From the NCBI GenBank assembly GCA_009777775.1, contig WRLE01000011.1, positions 57,922 through 121,921 of the forward strand: a stretch of DNA of 64,000 bases, read 5' to 3'. A program made the position numbers and the translations under genes. Under the pieces are notes generated by a model. The model was given only the letters and a program-made list of their open reading frames with translations. It searched no databases and was not told where the DNA came from. Positions 19,101-26,900 of the stretch are shown here, piece after piece (positions within the stretch are counted from its first letter, which is position 1; each line of letters begins with the position of its first letter). The DNA comes from Oscillospiraceae bacterium. Its GTDB lineage: Bacteria > Bacillota > Clostridia > Oscillospirales > Oscillospiraceae.

Positions 19101-20159
19101 TGCTGTGACTCTAGCAACTGCTGGTGTAAATGAGTACAAGCCGTCTGAGGAGCTCAGGTCAAATACAATTTGCTCTGGAGTGGTGATTGACCTGGATCTA
19201 CCAGTGGGGTTGTAGTACAGGGGACCGCCAGCACTTCTCAGATAGGAGCTGGTGGAGCTGGTGGGGGAGGCTTCGTAGTTAGTTCCCCATTTGAAAGCTC
19301 TACCATCGCTGGTGGAAGCCATGGATGAGTTGAACTCTGCAGATATGCTGGTGACAGTCATGTTGTTGAAAAATTCAACTTTGGTTGGGTTTGCTCTAGT
19401 GGTTGTGTTACCATGTCCCAGCTGACCATATGTGTTGGAACCCCAGGAATAAACATCTCCTGAAGAATCAAGGAGTATGCCATGGGTGTATCCCAGAGAC
19501 ATATCAACTACGTCGATTCCATCAAAACCGGGTTGATGTACAGCTGTTCTTTGATAAGCTGCGCTAGCTGTGGGAATCCTGCTGCCAGCAGAGTAGCCCC
19601 AAGCATAGATTTTACCATCGTCAGCCAGTGCATAGGTGGCACTGGAGGCTTCTGTGGTAGTCCACATTTTGGTGATTTTGATACCGTTGAGGCTTGTCAC
19701 CACTGTGGGTAGTAAGTTCACCGCTGTGACGGTGTTGTTGCCCATTTGCCCTTCGTTGCCTTTACCCCAAGCATAGAGCACGCCGTTGTCGTCAAGGGCG
19801 TAGTTGGTATGGTATCCGCCCTCTATCCGCACGATGTTGATGTTGTTGTCAACGAAGTACGGAACTCTTCTCATGCCGCCCGCATAATATGAAGATGTCA
19901 CTCCAGGTAAGCCAAGCATACCGTGGGAGTTGTATCCCCATGTCCAAACCTTGCCTGCGGCGTCAAGTGCAATTCCGCCCAGGTAGTTTGTCTTGGCATC
20001 TATGAATTTGATAACAGATGCCTGTTCGCGAGTCGGCGCATCGGGAATTTGGCTTGATGCACTTACTACTGATGAGCCCAGTGGCATTAGGCTTGCCAGA
20101 ATGAGCAGGGTCAATAGTAAGGACAAAAGCTGTTTCCCAGTTTGTTTCGCCTTTCTCAT
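10131..20159 (-). CDS. Giant secreted RCC1-propeller/D2-array protein (3342 aa), apparently a fusion
   Basis: After a signal peptide (residues 1 to about 35), RCC1-type blades run from about 50 to 385 (VWTWGYNSHGMLG, LYAWGKGNEGQMG, VYSWGSNTYGQLG). A probable seventh blade lies near 570 (AVLFIDNVGNLYKQ) after an insert. Seven near-identical D2-like domains of about 142 aa (about 903-1893, F-x-KxANPGTF) and six more divergent ones (about 1893-2710) follow, each with conserved Lys, Asp and N-x-A. Then come the FnIII-like and beta-sandwich modules (about 2710-2930), where sister proteins end. Here the frame continues through a run of ten Gly (about 2938) into a module matching the mature N-terminus of the 1190-residue protein (about 2983-3216) and one last D2-like domain lacking the Lys. 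No SLH is present. TTGGAGGA lies 7 nt upstream of the ATG. The order suggests an in-frame fusion of two genes. Confidence 0.85.
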   Translation of the reverse strand: MRKAKQTGKQLLSLLLTLLILASLMPLGSSVVSASSQIPDAPTREQASVIKFIDAKTNYLGGIALDAAGKVWTWGYNSHGMLGLPGVTSSYYAGGMRRVPYFVDNNINIVRIEGGYHTNYALDDNGVLYAWGKGNEGQMGNNTVTAVNLLPTVVTSLNGIKITKMWTTTEASSATYALADDGKIYAWGYSAGSRIPTASAAYQRTAVHQPGFDGIDVVDMSLGYTHGILLDSSGDVYSWGSNTYGQLGHGNTTTRANPTKVEFFNNMTVTSISAEFNSSMASTSDGRAFKWGTNYEASPTSSTSSYLRSAGGPLYYNPTGRSRSITTPEQIVFDLSSSDGLYSFTPAVARVTAGRYASYVTDIYGRVWYYGWNVNYGFATDGPLFTTTNGGKHSVYKTNATLLKTLGDGDTQGYMNNVIGPVFSGPTSTSDFLAQYNSYNRFGQWSQMGDGLHPTIYDKKYMETTDSGNATSHTYDYPLDAQGRRLVYVIRRVNGVYSGNFYVASASYTGAWCHNITSANLPAGVTEETSVPVVKEDERSWIGLVVDVDNFDYTGTQLNELPYIANISTYQSAVLFIDNVGNLYKQSLDGSGSIAWGWDYSKYERGTAGNDATRGLYNFYNYEITFMRGAPTVPGTDINFTRPTSKIYLVEDANGNTPTDTVNVTVTVPGSVTSAQLNLTVDPELTDLRYLFIPYDSSDPNFNLATYDEAQFNAAYNSGLYQTGNILGGQTYKDGTFNFSVDIANNGKLWVLGKDIAYTRIQTYTAIYTADNFYTPIEMLHRGQEFENPPAREVYAPTDDNVTKTSIDPAVVKPDGSYVGIPLDLGGSVIANPTFGYDSVNVSRYNPLPGALSIIWGWHSPQEAEVDYVLDNLSFFVYDAGVQVPYVHTFYYDSLYLPPLIVTDFEKNADPGTFRDNGDEIVYTVSFTMPDDIGGYESARITDILPASGLAYQNIATLKIGSGAATPVTMLTDTNGNLYIDITGADFAGSADLVIELALTFRVAGWTGGEITNTAELRFKPYGSPFPDDPDAEDEETIYPPLDVDDFIKTANPGTFRQNGDEIVYTVSFTMPTDLRGYNAARISDILPATGLAYQGIASLKIGGNAAQSVTMLPDGNGNLYYDITGAAFTGAAGQVIELALTFQINGWVSGDITNTAELRFKPADGVFPDDPDEEDEETITPPLIVDDFTKTANPGTFKQNGDVIVYTVSFTMPADLRGYNGVRITDILPASGLAYQDIASLKIGNAAADSITMQPDGNGNLYYDITGAAFTGSAGLKIELALTFIIDGWVSGSITNTAELRFRPTGGNFPDDPEAEDEETIYPPLDVDDFLKTANPGTFTQNGDQIIYTVSFKMPTDLSGYNAARISDILPATGLAYMNFASLRIGANAATPVDMHPDGSGNLYYDITGADFIGAAGLDIELALTFQIAGWVSGEITNTAELRFKPADGNFPDNPDADDDETIYPPMDVDDFTKTANPGTFKQNGDQITYTVSFTMPADLSGYNAARISDILPATGLAYMNTASLIIGTNAAIPAEMQPDGNGNLYYDIVGAAFTGSAGLEIKLALTFQVSGWVSGDITNTAELRFRPTGGNFPVDPNAEDDETIKPPLLVDDFEKKANPGTFKQNGDVIIYTVSFTMPNDLSGYNGARISDILPATGLAYQGIASLTIGTGNAETVTMLTDNDGNLYYDIIGANFTAAAGLEIKLALTFQISGWVSGSITNTAELRFRPAGGEFPDDPDVDDDVTIYPPLDVTDFEKSANPGTFTANGDEIVYTVRFTMPTDLSGYNAARIADILPISGLQYQDVATLKIGSAAAAPITMQKDNDDNLYYDITGAAFTGSASYVIELALTFKVAGWVSGDITNTAELYFKPADGDFPDDPDATDDETIYPMDVDDFIKDAALKTYAPGGTIDYTISWTLPDSVGGFSQLSIVDNYDETKVCYSYGSMELYVGSNELYLGTDFNISDDDVTGTLTTVFTAAGLAKLSPNALVKLAVTFNVNDDATGLIVNNAELFYNGTKVGEDDEEVDEDDFEKTVKQARYLPGDILEYEISVTLPVGIENRKIIEIIDTYPAAMLTNATVVSLKIGNTTLTAGQYAVTPGVGTYTVTINVDSPGHYDFRGDAEEELLLVLSFQVAATATGSILNNATISYDSKLGGGDGEKIDENDFSKDAALKSYTPGGKIDYTVSWTLPDNVSNITAIRVEDNYDVTKVSFSGNVKLSINGTELQEGTDFTVSDNAGVLTTAFTTVGIGKLIPEALIALEVEFNVLATASGTIINNAKMFYNNGTTPDGEDDEEVYEDDFEKTALQSRYVPGDIIDYQISITLPQGIDKRTTIEIVDNYPATLLTVPTIVSLHIGTTSLTASQYDVSYGAGTLTVTIDVDEAGHYDFRGDADKKLILVLSFQVSATATGAIINEAGISYDSEIGGGGITIVDEDDFSKDAFIGTYTPGGKIDYSVSFTLPEVVSTINALSIVDSYDATKVAFNDIVNLTIGGNTLVKDVDYTVSNVSGTLTISLTAAGLAKLSSQAAVKLDVEFNVLATATGTIINNAKLFYNNHTDPDGEDDEEVTEIDFSKDADAPKYAPGKKVGYTISWTLPDDVSNITDIKVVDDYDKSQVTWTGEITLSIDGNDLVKDTDFTVNDDLATGTLTTTLTAAGIAKLTGGAVIAIEVNFNISENAETNIINNAKLFYNNGTTPDGEDDEEVELGIGPITEADEYAGNEKTALLWYNPIIGNAVAFLVKVDDFDWIRFNVSDLPLDDKEHPPLGRYYLLWEYLPDGTPLENDVEYTFQIRAIDADEYVGPIRVLKSTPKPLGDPGGINTDLTFIYDVEVRPPNGYPNAAGRSADSPIKVNLEMPQNFAAIVIHEYYVFVGEDAQKQMYSDPGFSNPISIIDRMHENGLGWHNSITFYVHVISGNFNYERYYEVTVYIPGQMPGGGGGGGGGGFFGPSNPIGSYGFLSNTIQNEPLSAGVTLQRLGGLGNGSSIDLMPLSFDINNPTDRVIRMVFSEEEYFVDTRPGIAKTIKYLYTDPSFDDEFLIGVGDCLTDTYIEVLFESNNASVYPVQVNSNTGEVHLWAKYVEKYPYNPTISYYHIILIPPPSGVMVYMESLAGESTHPPQAGEGTMDNPFKATIVLPLSKSSIENPNMMGVGGDITMTDEGRCFLFANDAYMIPVSIVPLSIGENTIYTAVSSPSSSVVLYYEITVMRGYPFEMGSTLRLDYTINWVLPGNASGMSGMRLEFEYDAQKVAFTGKESMAFGSAVLTPVVDYIIENDTVAGLLKVSLTQSGADKMTDSTPVELQLEFIVHPDALGNFINNARLYYDQDLYGEGTEELIILRP
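11218..11250. repeat. Perfect 33-bp palindrome inside the 3342-residue gene
   Basis: Two 15-bp arms (CCTAAGCGCTGGAGT and its exact complement) surround a 3-nt loop. It encodes PLSAGVTLQRLGG, just after the glycine linker, at the junction between the two apparent halves of the protein. It could form a strong mRNA or cruciform hairpin. Confidence 0.9.
14480..17460 (-). repeat. Seven tandem copies of a 426-bp D2-domain coding unit
   Basis: A recurring landmark (CCGCTGACCCAACC or close variants) returns about every 426 bp, near 14.57, 14.99, 15.42, 15.85, 16.27, 16.70 and 17.12 kb. This corresponds to 142-residue domains. Nucleotide similarity between units is high, implying recent amplification or gene conversion. 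Confidence 0.85.
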
Positions 20160-20185
20160 TAGTATTCCTCCAAAAATTTGATGTG

Positions 20186-20228
20186 TTTTGCGAGGGTTTG
20201 CGTAGGTTTTGCGAGGGTTCTGCGAGGG
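20186..20228 (-). repeat. Four short repeats in the 5' leader of the 3342-residue gene
   Basis: Four 10-11-bp units of the TTTTGCGAGGG type stand in tandem between 27 and 69 bp upstream of the ATG. In the transcript they read as CCTCGCAAAAC-like motifs. Similar CGCAAA motifs occur before two other surface genes. Confidence 0.7.
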
Positions 20229-20786
20229 TTCTGCATTGTTATGGATTGGTTTATCGATGGGTATTTGCTGGGATATACGAAGTTATGCGTGGTATCTGCT
20301 AAGATATGCGTAGGTACTGCGATGTTAATATGGATTTTCGATGGATATTATGCAAGTATACTGCTAGATTTGTTGCTTTTGCGAAGAGTGTATTCGTGCT
20401 TTGATTGAGTTGTGCCATAAATGTTCCTTTTCCCGAATTATTCCTTCCATGGAACAACCCGAGTGCAGAGCCTCCTTACTATGCTTTTCAGATCATTTAT
20501 GCAAAGGGTTTCATTTGGCTGTCGGAAACAATCCAGTGTCATTCTGAGGGAGCTCGCGACCGAAGAATCTTATTGTGTAGTGTTCTTATTTCCAGTTGTC
20601 TTCATTGTTGGTTCTCAGGATGATACTAATAACCTTCAACCTTTCTGTGGGTCTTTGCTGGGATTTGCGGTGAAATAATTGGTGTACGCTCGCTTTAATA
20701 TGCTGGAAAATTTGCGTTGTATATCCAACGGAATTGCGGAAATTTGCCTAAAAATCGCCACAGTTTTCCGTTTTTGGCAATAGAAA
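20229..20786. other. Intergenic region without a credible gene
   Basis: This holds the upstream region of the 3342-residue gene and the distal 3' flank of the 3255-residue gene. A dispersed repeat (20536-20575, with GTGTCATTCTGAG and GAAGAATCTTATTG) matches the repeats at 58675-58895. Short plus-strand ORFs of 72-85 codons across it lack family resemblance and ribosome binding sites. Confidence 0.6.
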
Positions 20787-20817
20787 GGAGCAGGGTACGC
20801 ATATTGTACGCTGCTCC
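20787..20817 (-). terminator. Terminator of the 3255-residue surface protein gene
   Basis: GGAGCAG-GGTAC pairs with GTAC-GCTGCTCC (11 pairs with one small bulge) around a 7-nt loop. On the minus strand it is followed by TTTCTATT. It lies about 107 bp past the stop at 20924. Confidence 0.65.
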
Positions 20818-20923
20818 TTCCCCTCTGTGGGGGCTCTTCCCACCCAATATATGGGGTGCCAGTCCCTAAGCTAAGGACATGGGAATGAAGCCGCTCCTAT
20901 TGTGTGCTTTGCTAAATTCTTGC

Positions 20924-23900
20924 TTACTCTTCAGGCTCTGGACGTTCTCGAATGGGAGGTTCGCCTGAGCTGGAATTCGACCAGGTTTTTTCCATTTCAG
21001 CCCAATCCCAATTGGGTATCAGTTCAGTCCAAAACTCGTATTCGAAATCTTGTCCTGGTACAAGCTTTTCAATCTTGTATTCCGCTTCGTGGGAGTTGGA
21101 AGCTTCTTGGATTGCGATATAGTACCAAGCGGTTTTGTTGGCGTTGTCCACCCAGTTTTTCATTTCATCTGGAAGTAAGTCGTCAATTGTCTCAGGTACA
21201 CGTTCTAACATTCTATTGACCAAGGTGGCGTACTCCGCTCTGGTGATGGGTTGATTAGGTCTGAAGGAACCATCCGGATAACCATTGACCCAACCTAAGG
21301 CAGCTGCATAGCGAATGTCGTTTTCAGCCCAGTGTCCTGTGATGTCAGTAAATTCGACACCTTCTGCTATTGGATCACGGAATTGTTGCCTAGCGAAGCG
21401 GGCTGCTATGGCTGCCAGTTCGCCTCTGGTGATGGAGCCATCTGGTCGGAATGTGCCATCGGGGTATCCATTGACAATTCGCATAGCACTCATTGTAGAT
21501 ACAGCGTTATTGTACCAGACATCGGATCTCACATCTGTGAAGTAGTTGATTTGAGTCCAGTTGCGTGTGCGGGTTGGTTGATCTAGCAGTCTGAAGAATA
21601 CAGTTGCTACTTCAGCTCTAGTGATATTTCTATCAGGTCTCACCGTATCGTCTGGATATCCAATCATGTATGCAACGTGATCCTCAATGAACCCAATGGG
21701 AGGACCCTCATCTTCGATGATAGTGGGTGGGGTGCTTGGTGTACCTGGTGTTGTGCCACCACCTGTACGGTAAGCATTAGTAAAGGTTGGTGGTGGATTC
21801 GTTGTAGTTCCGGTTGGTCCTGGATAATTCACAGTAGCTACTAGGTTTGCTCCTGATGCGATGACAATCACTTCAATTGTATGCACTGAGTTGTCATACA
21901 CCCAGTTTCCACCGACAGGAACTTCTCTAACAGTATATGTATATGTTCCTGGAGCTGTGAGGGAAGTGATAGTAGAAAATTTGATATTGCCGTTGAGATC
22001 GTTGGTTCTTCTTTCGATTTCTGTATCAGCACTATCTCGCAGAATAAACTCGAATTGCCCTGCCGACAAAGCCGGTGCTCCAGCACCAGTAACTACCTTC
22101 TTGGCTTCAATCACTGCACTTGCTGGATTGTAACCACCTTGGGTAACTGTCTCATCGTCTTCGCCCACTTTGTTTTGACCGTAGAAGAGCTGGGCCTTAT
22201 TTTCGATGTCTCCATAAGCACTGGGTAATACATTGAACTTGACGCTGATTTCAACTTCGGCACCAACAGATAGTTTTGCCAAACCATTGGCGTTAATCTC
22301 GACTGTGAGCACACCTGCTACAGCATCGTTGACTATTGAATAATCAGTGTTTAGTACTAGTGTGGTTGTTGCTCCGCCTGTGCTTTTGACTGTCAGGGAA
22401 ACTACCGAATCATAGGTTACCTTCGTTTGGTCGTAATCATCGACTATTCTAATGTATCCGCCGATGTTGTTGAACTTATCCACATCGTCTGGGAGCGTCC
22501 AACTCACCGAATAATCTAGAGTTCCGCCTGGGGTGTAGGCATTTTGTACAGCGTCTTTAGAGAAGTCGCTCTCATCAATTGTGACTGTAGTACCACCGCT
22601 GAGTTTGTCATCATAACGAAGCTCTGCATCGTTTATGATACTTCCTGTCGCTGCTGTTGCCACATCGAATCTCAGTTCCAGTATGAGTTCCCATCCTGCG
22701 TATTGGTCGAGGTTGATATGACCAGCTACATTGCGGTCAATGGTGACTAGGAATAAGCCGGCTGATGAATCATCGTAGTCATACTCACTTTGATCGAGTG
22801 GTTTGGGAAGTGAAGTGCTAGTTGCTAAATAGAAATCTGCAATTCTTCCATTTTCCAGTTGCGTTGCTGTGAATGTATCGAAGATTTCGATTTTGTCAAT
22901 CTTGTCGATGTCATCAGGTATAGTCACGCTGATTTTGTAATCCAGTGTTTCTCCAGGCACATAGCGGCTCTGGGCTACTGTCTTCTGGAAGTCGTCTTGT
23001 TCTACTTCTTCAAAGTCTTCTCCATCGGGAATACCAGTAGTTGTGTAATGCAATTCAGCGTCGTTTCTGATAAGTCCTGTTGCAGTAGGCAGTACATCAA
23101 ATTCTACTTTGAGTATAACTTTTTCGTTTGGTGAATTTTGTGCTTGAGTAAGGCCCGCAGCAGTTACTGTGATAGTCACAGAATTTGTTCCAGTATAGCC
23201 GATTGTGAAGCCTGAACCTTGAACAAGCTCTGTGTTACCGATGTACATACTGACAACCCTTTTGAAAGCAACTTTAGTATTATCAAAGTTGTCTTTTACA
23301 TCAAGTGTTACAATATTACTTGTGTCGGTGGGTAGTGTCCAACTGACTGTGTAGTCTATGGTGCCGCCTGGGGTATACGTCTTTAGATCAGCATCCTTTG
23401 TAAAGTCCACATCATCTATGATGACTGTGCCACCGCCGCCTGGAGTGAGTCCGTAAGATATATCAGCATTGTTGATGATTCTACCAGTTGCATCGGCTCT
23501 CACTTTAAAATCTACGGTTAGAATGAGCTTTGTTCCACCCATACCACCGAAGTCCCAATATGGAGTGAGCAGAGGGTCGCGGTTAAGTGTCACTTTCAAA
23601 ACACCTGGTGTTGTGGTGTTATCTAGACTGTAGTGAGTACCTTCGTCTAGCAGTAGACCATCAACCGTTAAGTCCGCACTTCCAATTACATAGTCGATTA
23701 GATCGATTGATTGGAAATAGTCGTCAATGATATCGATATATGTGCGATTTTCGAGACCTGTTGGAAGTGTCACGTCAATGGTGTAGGTTATGGTGTCACC
23801 AGGAGCGTAACGGCTTTGGCTCGCTGTCTTCGTCATGTCGGTCTCGTAAACTGTCTCGGTATCTCTGCCGTCGGGTTTTGTGTTGGTATTGTAGAACATT

Positions 23901-26900
23901 TCCGTGTTGTTCACGATGTCGCCTGTGGCTGTGGGGAGTACATTGAAGCTCAGTTTCAATTCCACTACCATTTCATCGTCGATTTTGAGAATACCAGCAG
24001 GTGTGAATTCCACTGTGAGCATTCCTGCCTGTGGAGTGTTGTTATTTACAGTATAATCTGTGGCTGTAAGTACAGTAACAGCACCTGTTGTTGGGTCAAT
24101 TATGCTTAGTACTACTGTTCCATCCCAAGAAACTTTAGTTTGGTCATAATCGTCAACGATTCTTATTGCGGTAATGTCATCCACATCATCGGGGAGTGTC
24201 CAGGTGATGGTGTAGTTGAGCTTGTCAGTCACGCCAGGAACATATCTGTTCAACTCGGCATGTTTCTTTAGGTTTTCGTTAATATCTTCCCTGCCACGAC
24301 CACCTATACCGTTGTTGTCCCAAATTTCTGCTGTATTAACGATTGTTCCAGCAGCTGTTAGGGATACTTCGAAGTCAACAGTCAGAGTTAAGACCTCTCC
24401 AGCGTAACCTGTGAAGTTGTAGTGACCTTGTGCTAAATCAATCGTGACTTGGAAAGTCTTAAATCCCGTTTGAGGATCGATTGGTTTGTCGTCTGTCGAG
24501 TATTCGCCTAATCCGAGGGTATGTGATCCGATTGTCACAACTTCGCTGTTAGGTACATATTGTAGTGTGTCAGGATCGTATATATCTTTTAGGTCGATCC
24601 ATGTCCGTGTGCCAACATCAGCGGGGAGTGTGAACTCGATGGTATAAGTTATTATATCGCCAGGTCCGTAGTAACTCTGGGAAGCTGTTTTTATTACATT
24701 TCCTTCCGGAACGATTTCGAAATCCTCGCCAGCTTTCTTAGTGTTAAAGAATAATTCAGCCTTGTTTTCTATATCGCCTGTAACCTGTTGTTCCACGTTG
24801 AAAACTGTCTTCAGCTCTATAATCGCACCAGGAATTAATGTGGTAACTAATTCGTTAGTTTGTTGATCTTTAAGGAATGTAATTACCAATTTATCTGTTG
24901 CTGTGGTAGTGTCGATTGTGTAGTCTGCTGGTGCTAATGGAGCTGAAGGATCAAAGGGAACTAGAACGGTCGGAACACCAGTATTGGGGTCAATCATACT
25001 CAAGATCAGACTATCGAAGTTAACCATGGAATCATCGTATGTATCGACTATTTCCAAATCGGTGAGTCTACTCACATCTACATCGTTGGGTAGTGTCCAA
25101 GAGATTGTGTAGTCAAGTACACCGCCAGGAGCGTATGAGCTTTGAGTAGCATTTTTGCTGAAGTCATCGATATTGAAGATGGTCTCTTCAGCGGTGACTG
25201 GTGGAGTTGCTGGACCACCGCCTACTGGGGTGAAGGTTAATTCAGCGGTGTTTGTGATGTCGCCACTTTGCCAGCCAGCAACTATGAAGTTTAGGACTAG
25301 CTCAATGGTTTCTCCACCTACTATGTTATTTGCAGACCAGTCCACATAGTAGGATACTGTATCGTTCACTATATCAGTAGTAAGTGTGACCACTTGAGTC
25401 TGACCATTGATTTTTAGCTCCGCTAGGCAATTGCCAGTTGCACTGTCTACATCATAGACAAGCCCAGCGGGAACATTGTCAAGGATTGTTGCTCCTACAT
25501 AGCCTGATACATCAGCTGGTAATGTGAAGCTGAGAGTATACTCAATTTTGTTTCCGTTGCCTATGAAGAACATTGGGTCAGCGGTTTTTTCAAAGTCGCT
25601 GGGGTAGACATTCACTTCATCTTCACCGAATATGTCATTATTGATGATTAATTGTGCTTCGTTTGTTATGACGTCATCAGCTGTTTGTAAGACTGTAAAC
25701 TCAGTTTCTAGCTCAATGCGTACACCTTGTCCGAGGTTTACAAGCTCAATTATTCCAGTAGGCAAAAACGCAATTGTAATGTTGCCGCCAGTATCATTTA
25801 AGCTGTAATGGGTACCTTCAATGAAAAGTGTTTCGTTCGCTAGCCCACGATTAGCAATGAAGAAATTGATACCTGTGTTTACATTAAAGGAAACCAATGA
25901 GTTGTCATAGCTGTCCACTATCATAACATCATCTGCTGCATCAATTGGTTTGAGCAAGGTGAAATCAATTGTGTAGGTCAGAGTGTCACCTGGCATATAA
26001 AGCAGCATATCAGCCTTTTTGCTAAAGGGTAAACCGCGTAAGGTTGTGATGTCGTAGTAGTAAAAATGTGCTCCAAAATTTATTGTTGAACTTTGTATAC
26101 TCACATAAACATGGTTTTCGCCTTCGTCTAGGTTCAACTGTGTTGTCGTCATACCAGAACCGATAACAAATGTATCATCAACATGCAAGAATCGTCTACC
26201 TTCTTCTTGCAATCCTGTCTTTATAATATCTCCAGGTGCAGCACCAGTAGTCTCAAGGTTTTCTATATACTCTTTGGTGAGTGGTAAGTAAATTGTAGTA
26301 TTAAATGGGTCACTGATTGTACCAGCACCATCTATGGGATGAGTGTTTTCTCCAGCAAGGCTTTCCATATAAATATATGGACCGGTCGGAGGAGCTTTTA
26401 TTGTTATTTCATAGTACTGTATTGTCGGGTTATATGGATAATTTTCCACAAATACTGCCCATAGTGTTTCATCAGGTGAACCCACAGGTAGAGATAGTAC
26501 AAATGAACCATCGATGATAGTAAGATTATTATCTGTAATGCATCGCGCTGCTCCAACATAATATGGGTTGCTTGTTAGTTCAGCTTCGACATCAATTAAT
26601 AGATACTCTCCCAAATAGTCGGAAATGAAATTTACATAGTCTGCATTATTGAACAGATACTTTACTGTTCCTGCCATTCCTGGCCTTGCATCTATTGTGT
26701 AATCTGTTTCACCTAAAACTAACTGTATAACACGTGCAGTTGGGTTATTTTTATCGAAACTTAATGGCATCAACTGCAGACCGCCGCCACTACCGAGTAG
26801 GTTACCCACCTCCATGCTAGCGCTACGGTTAAGTGGTACTATTTCAAGAGGGCTTCTTGTGCTACTGTGTCCAACAATACTTGCACCAGTCCAGTTTATC

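Noticed and set aside
20178..20678. Plus-strand ORFs of 72-85 codons between the two giant genes
   Set aside because: They have no ribosome binding site or homology, lie over leader repeats and a dispersed repeat, and run opposite the transcription of the region.
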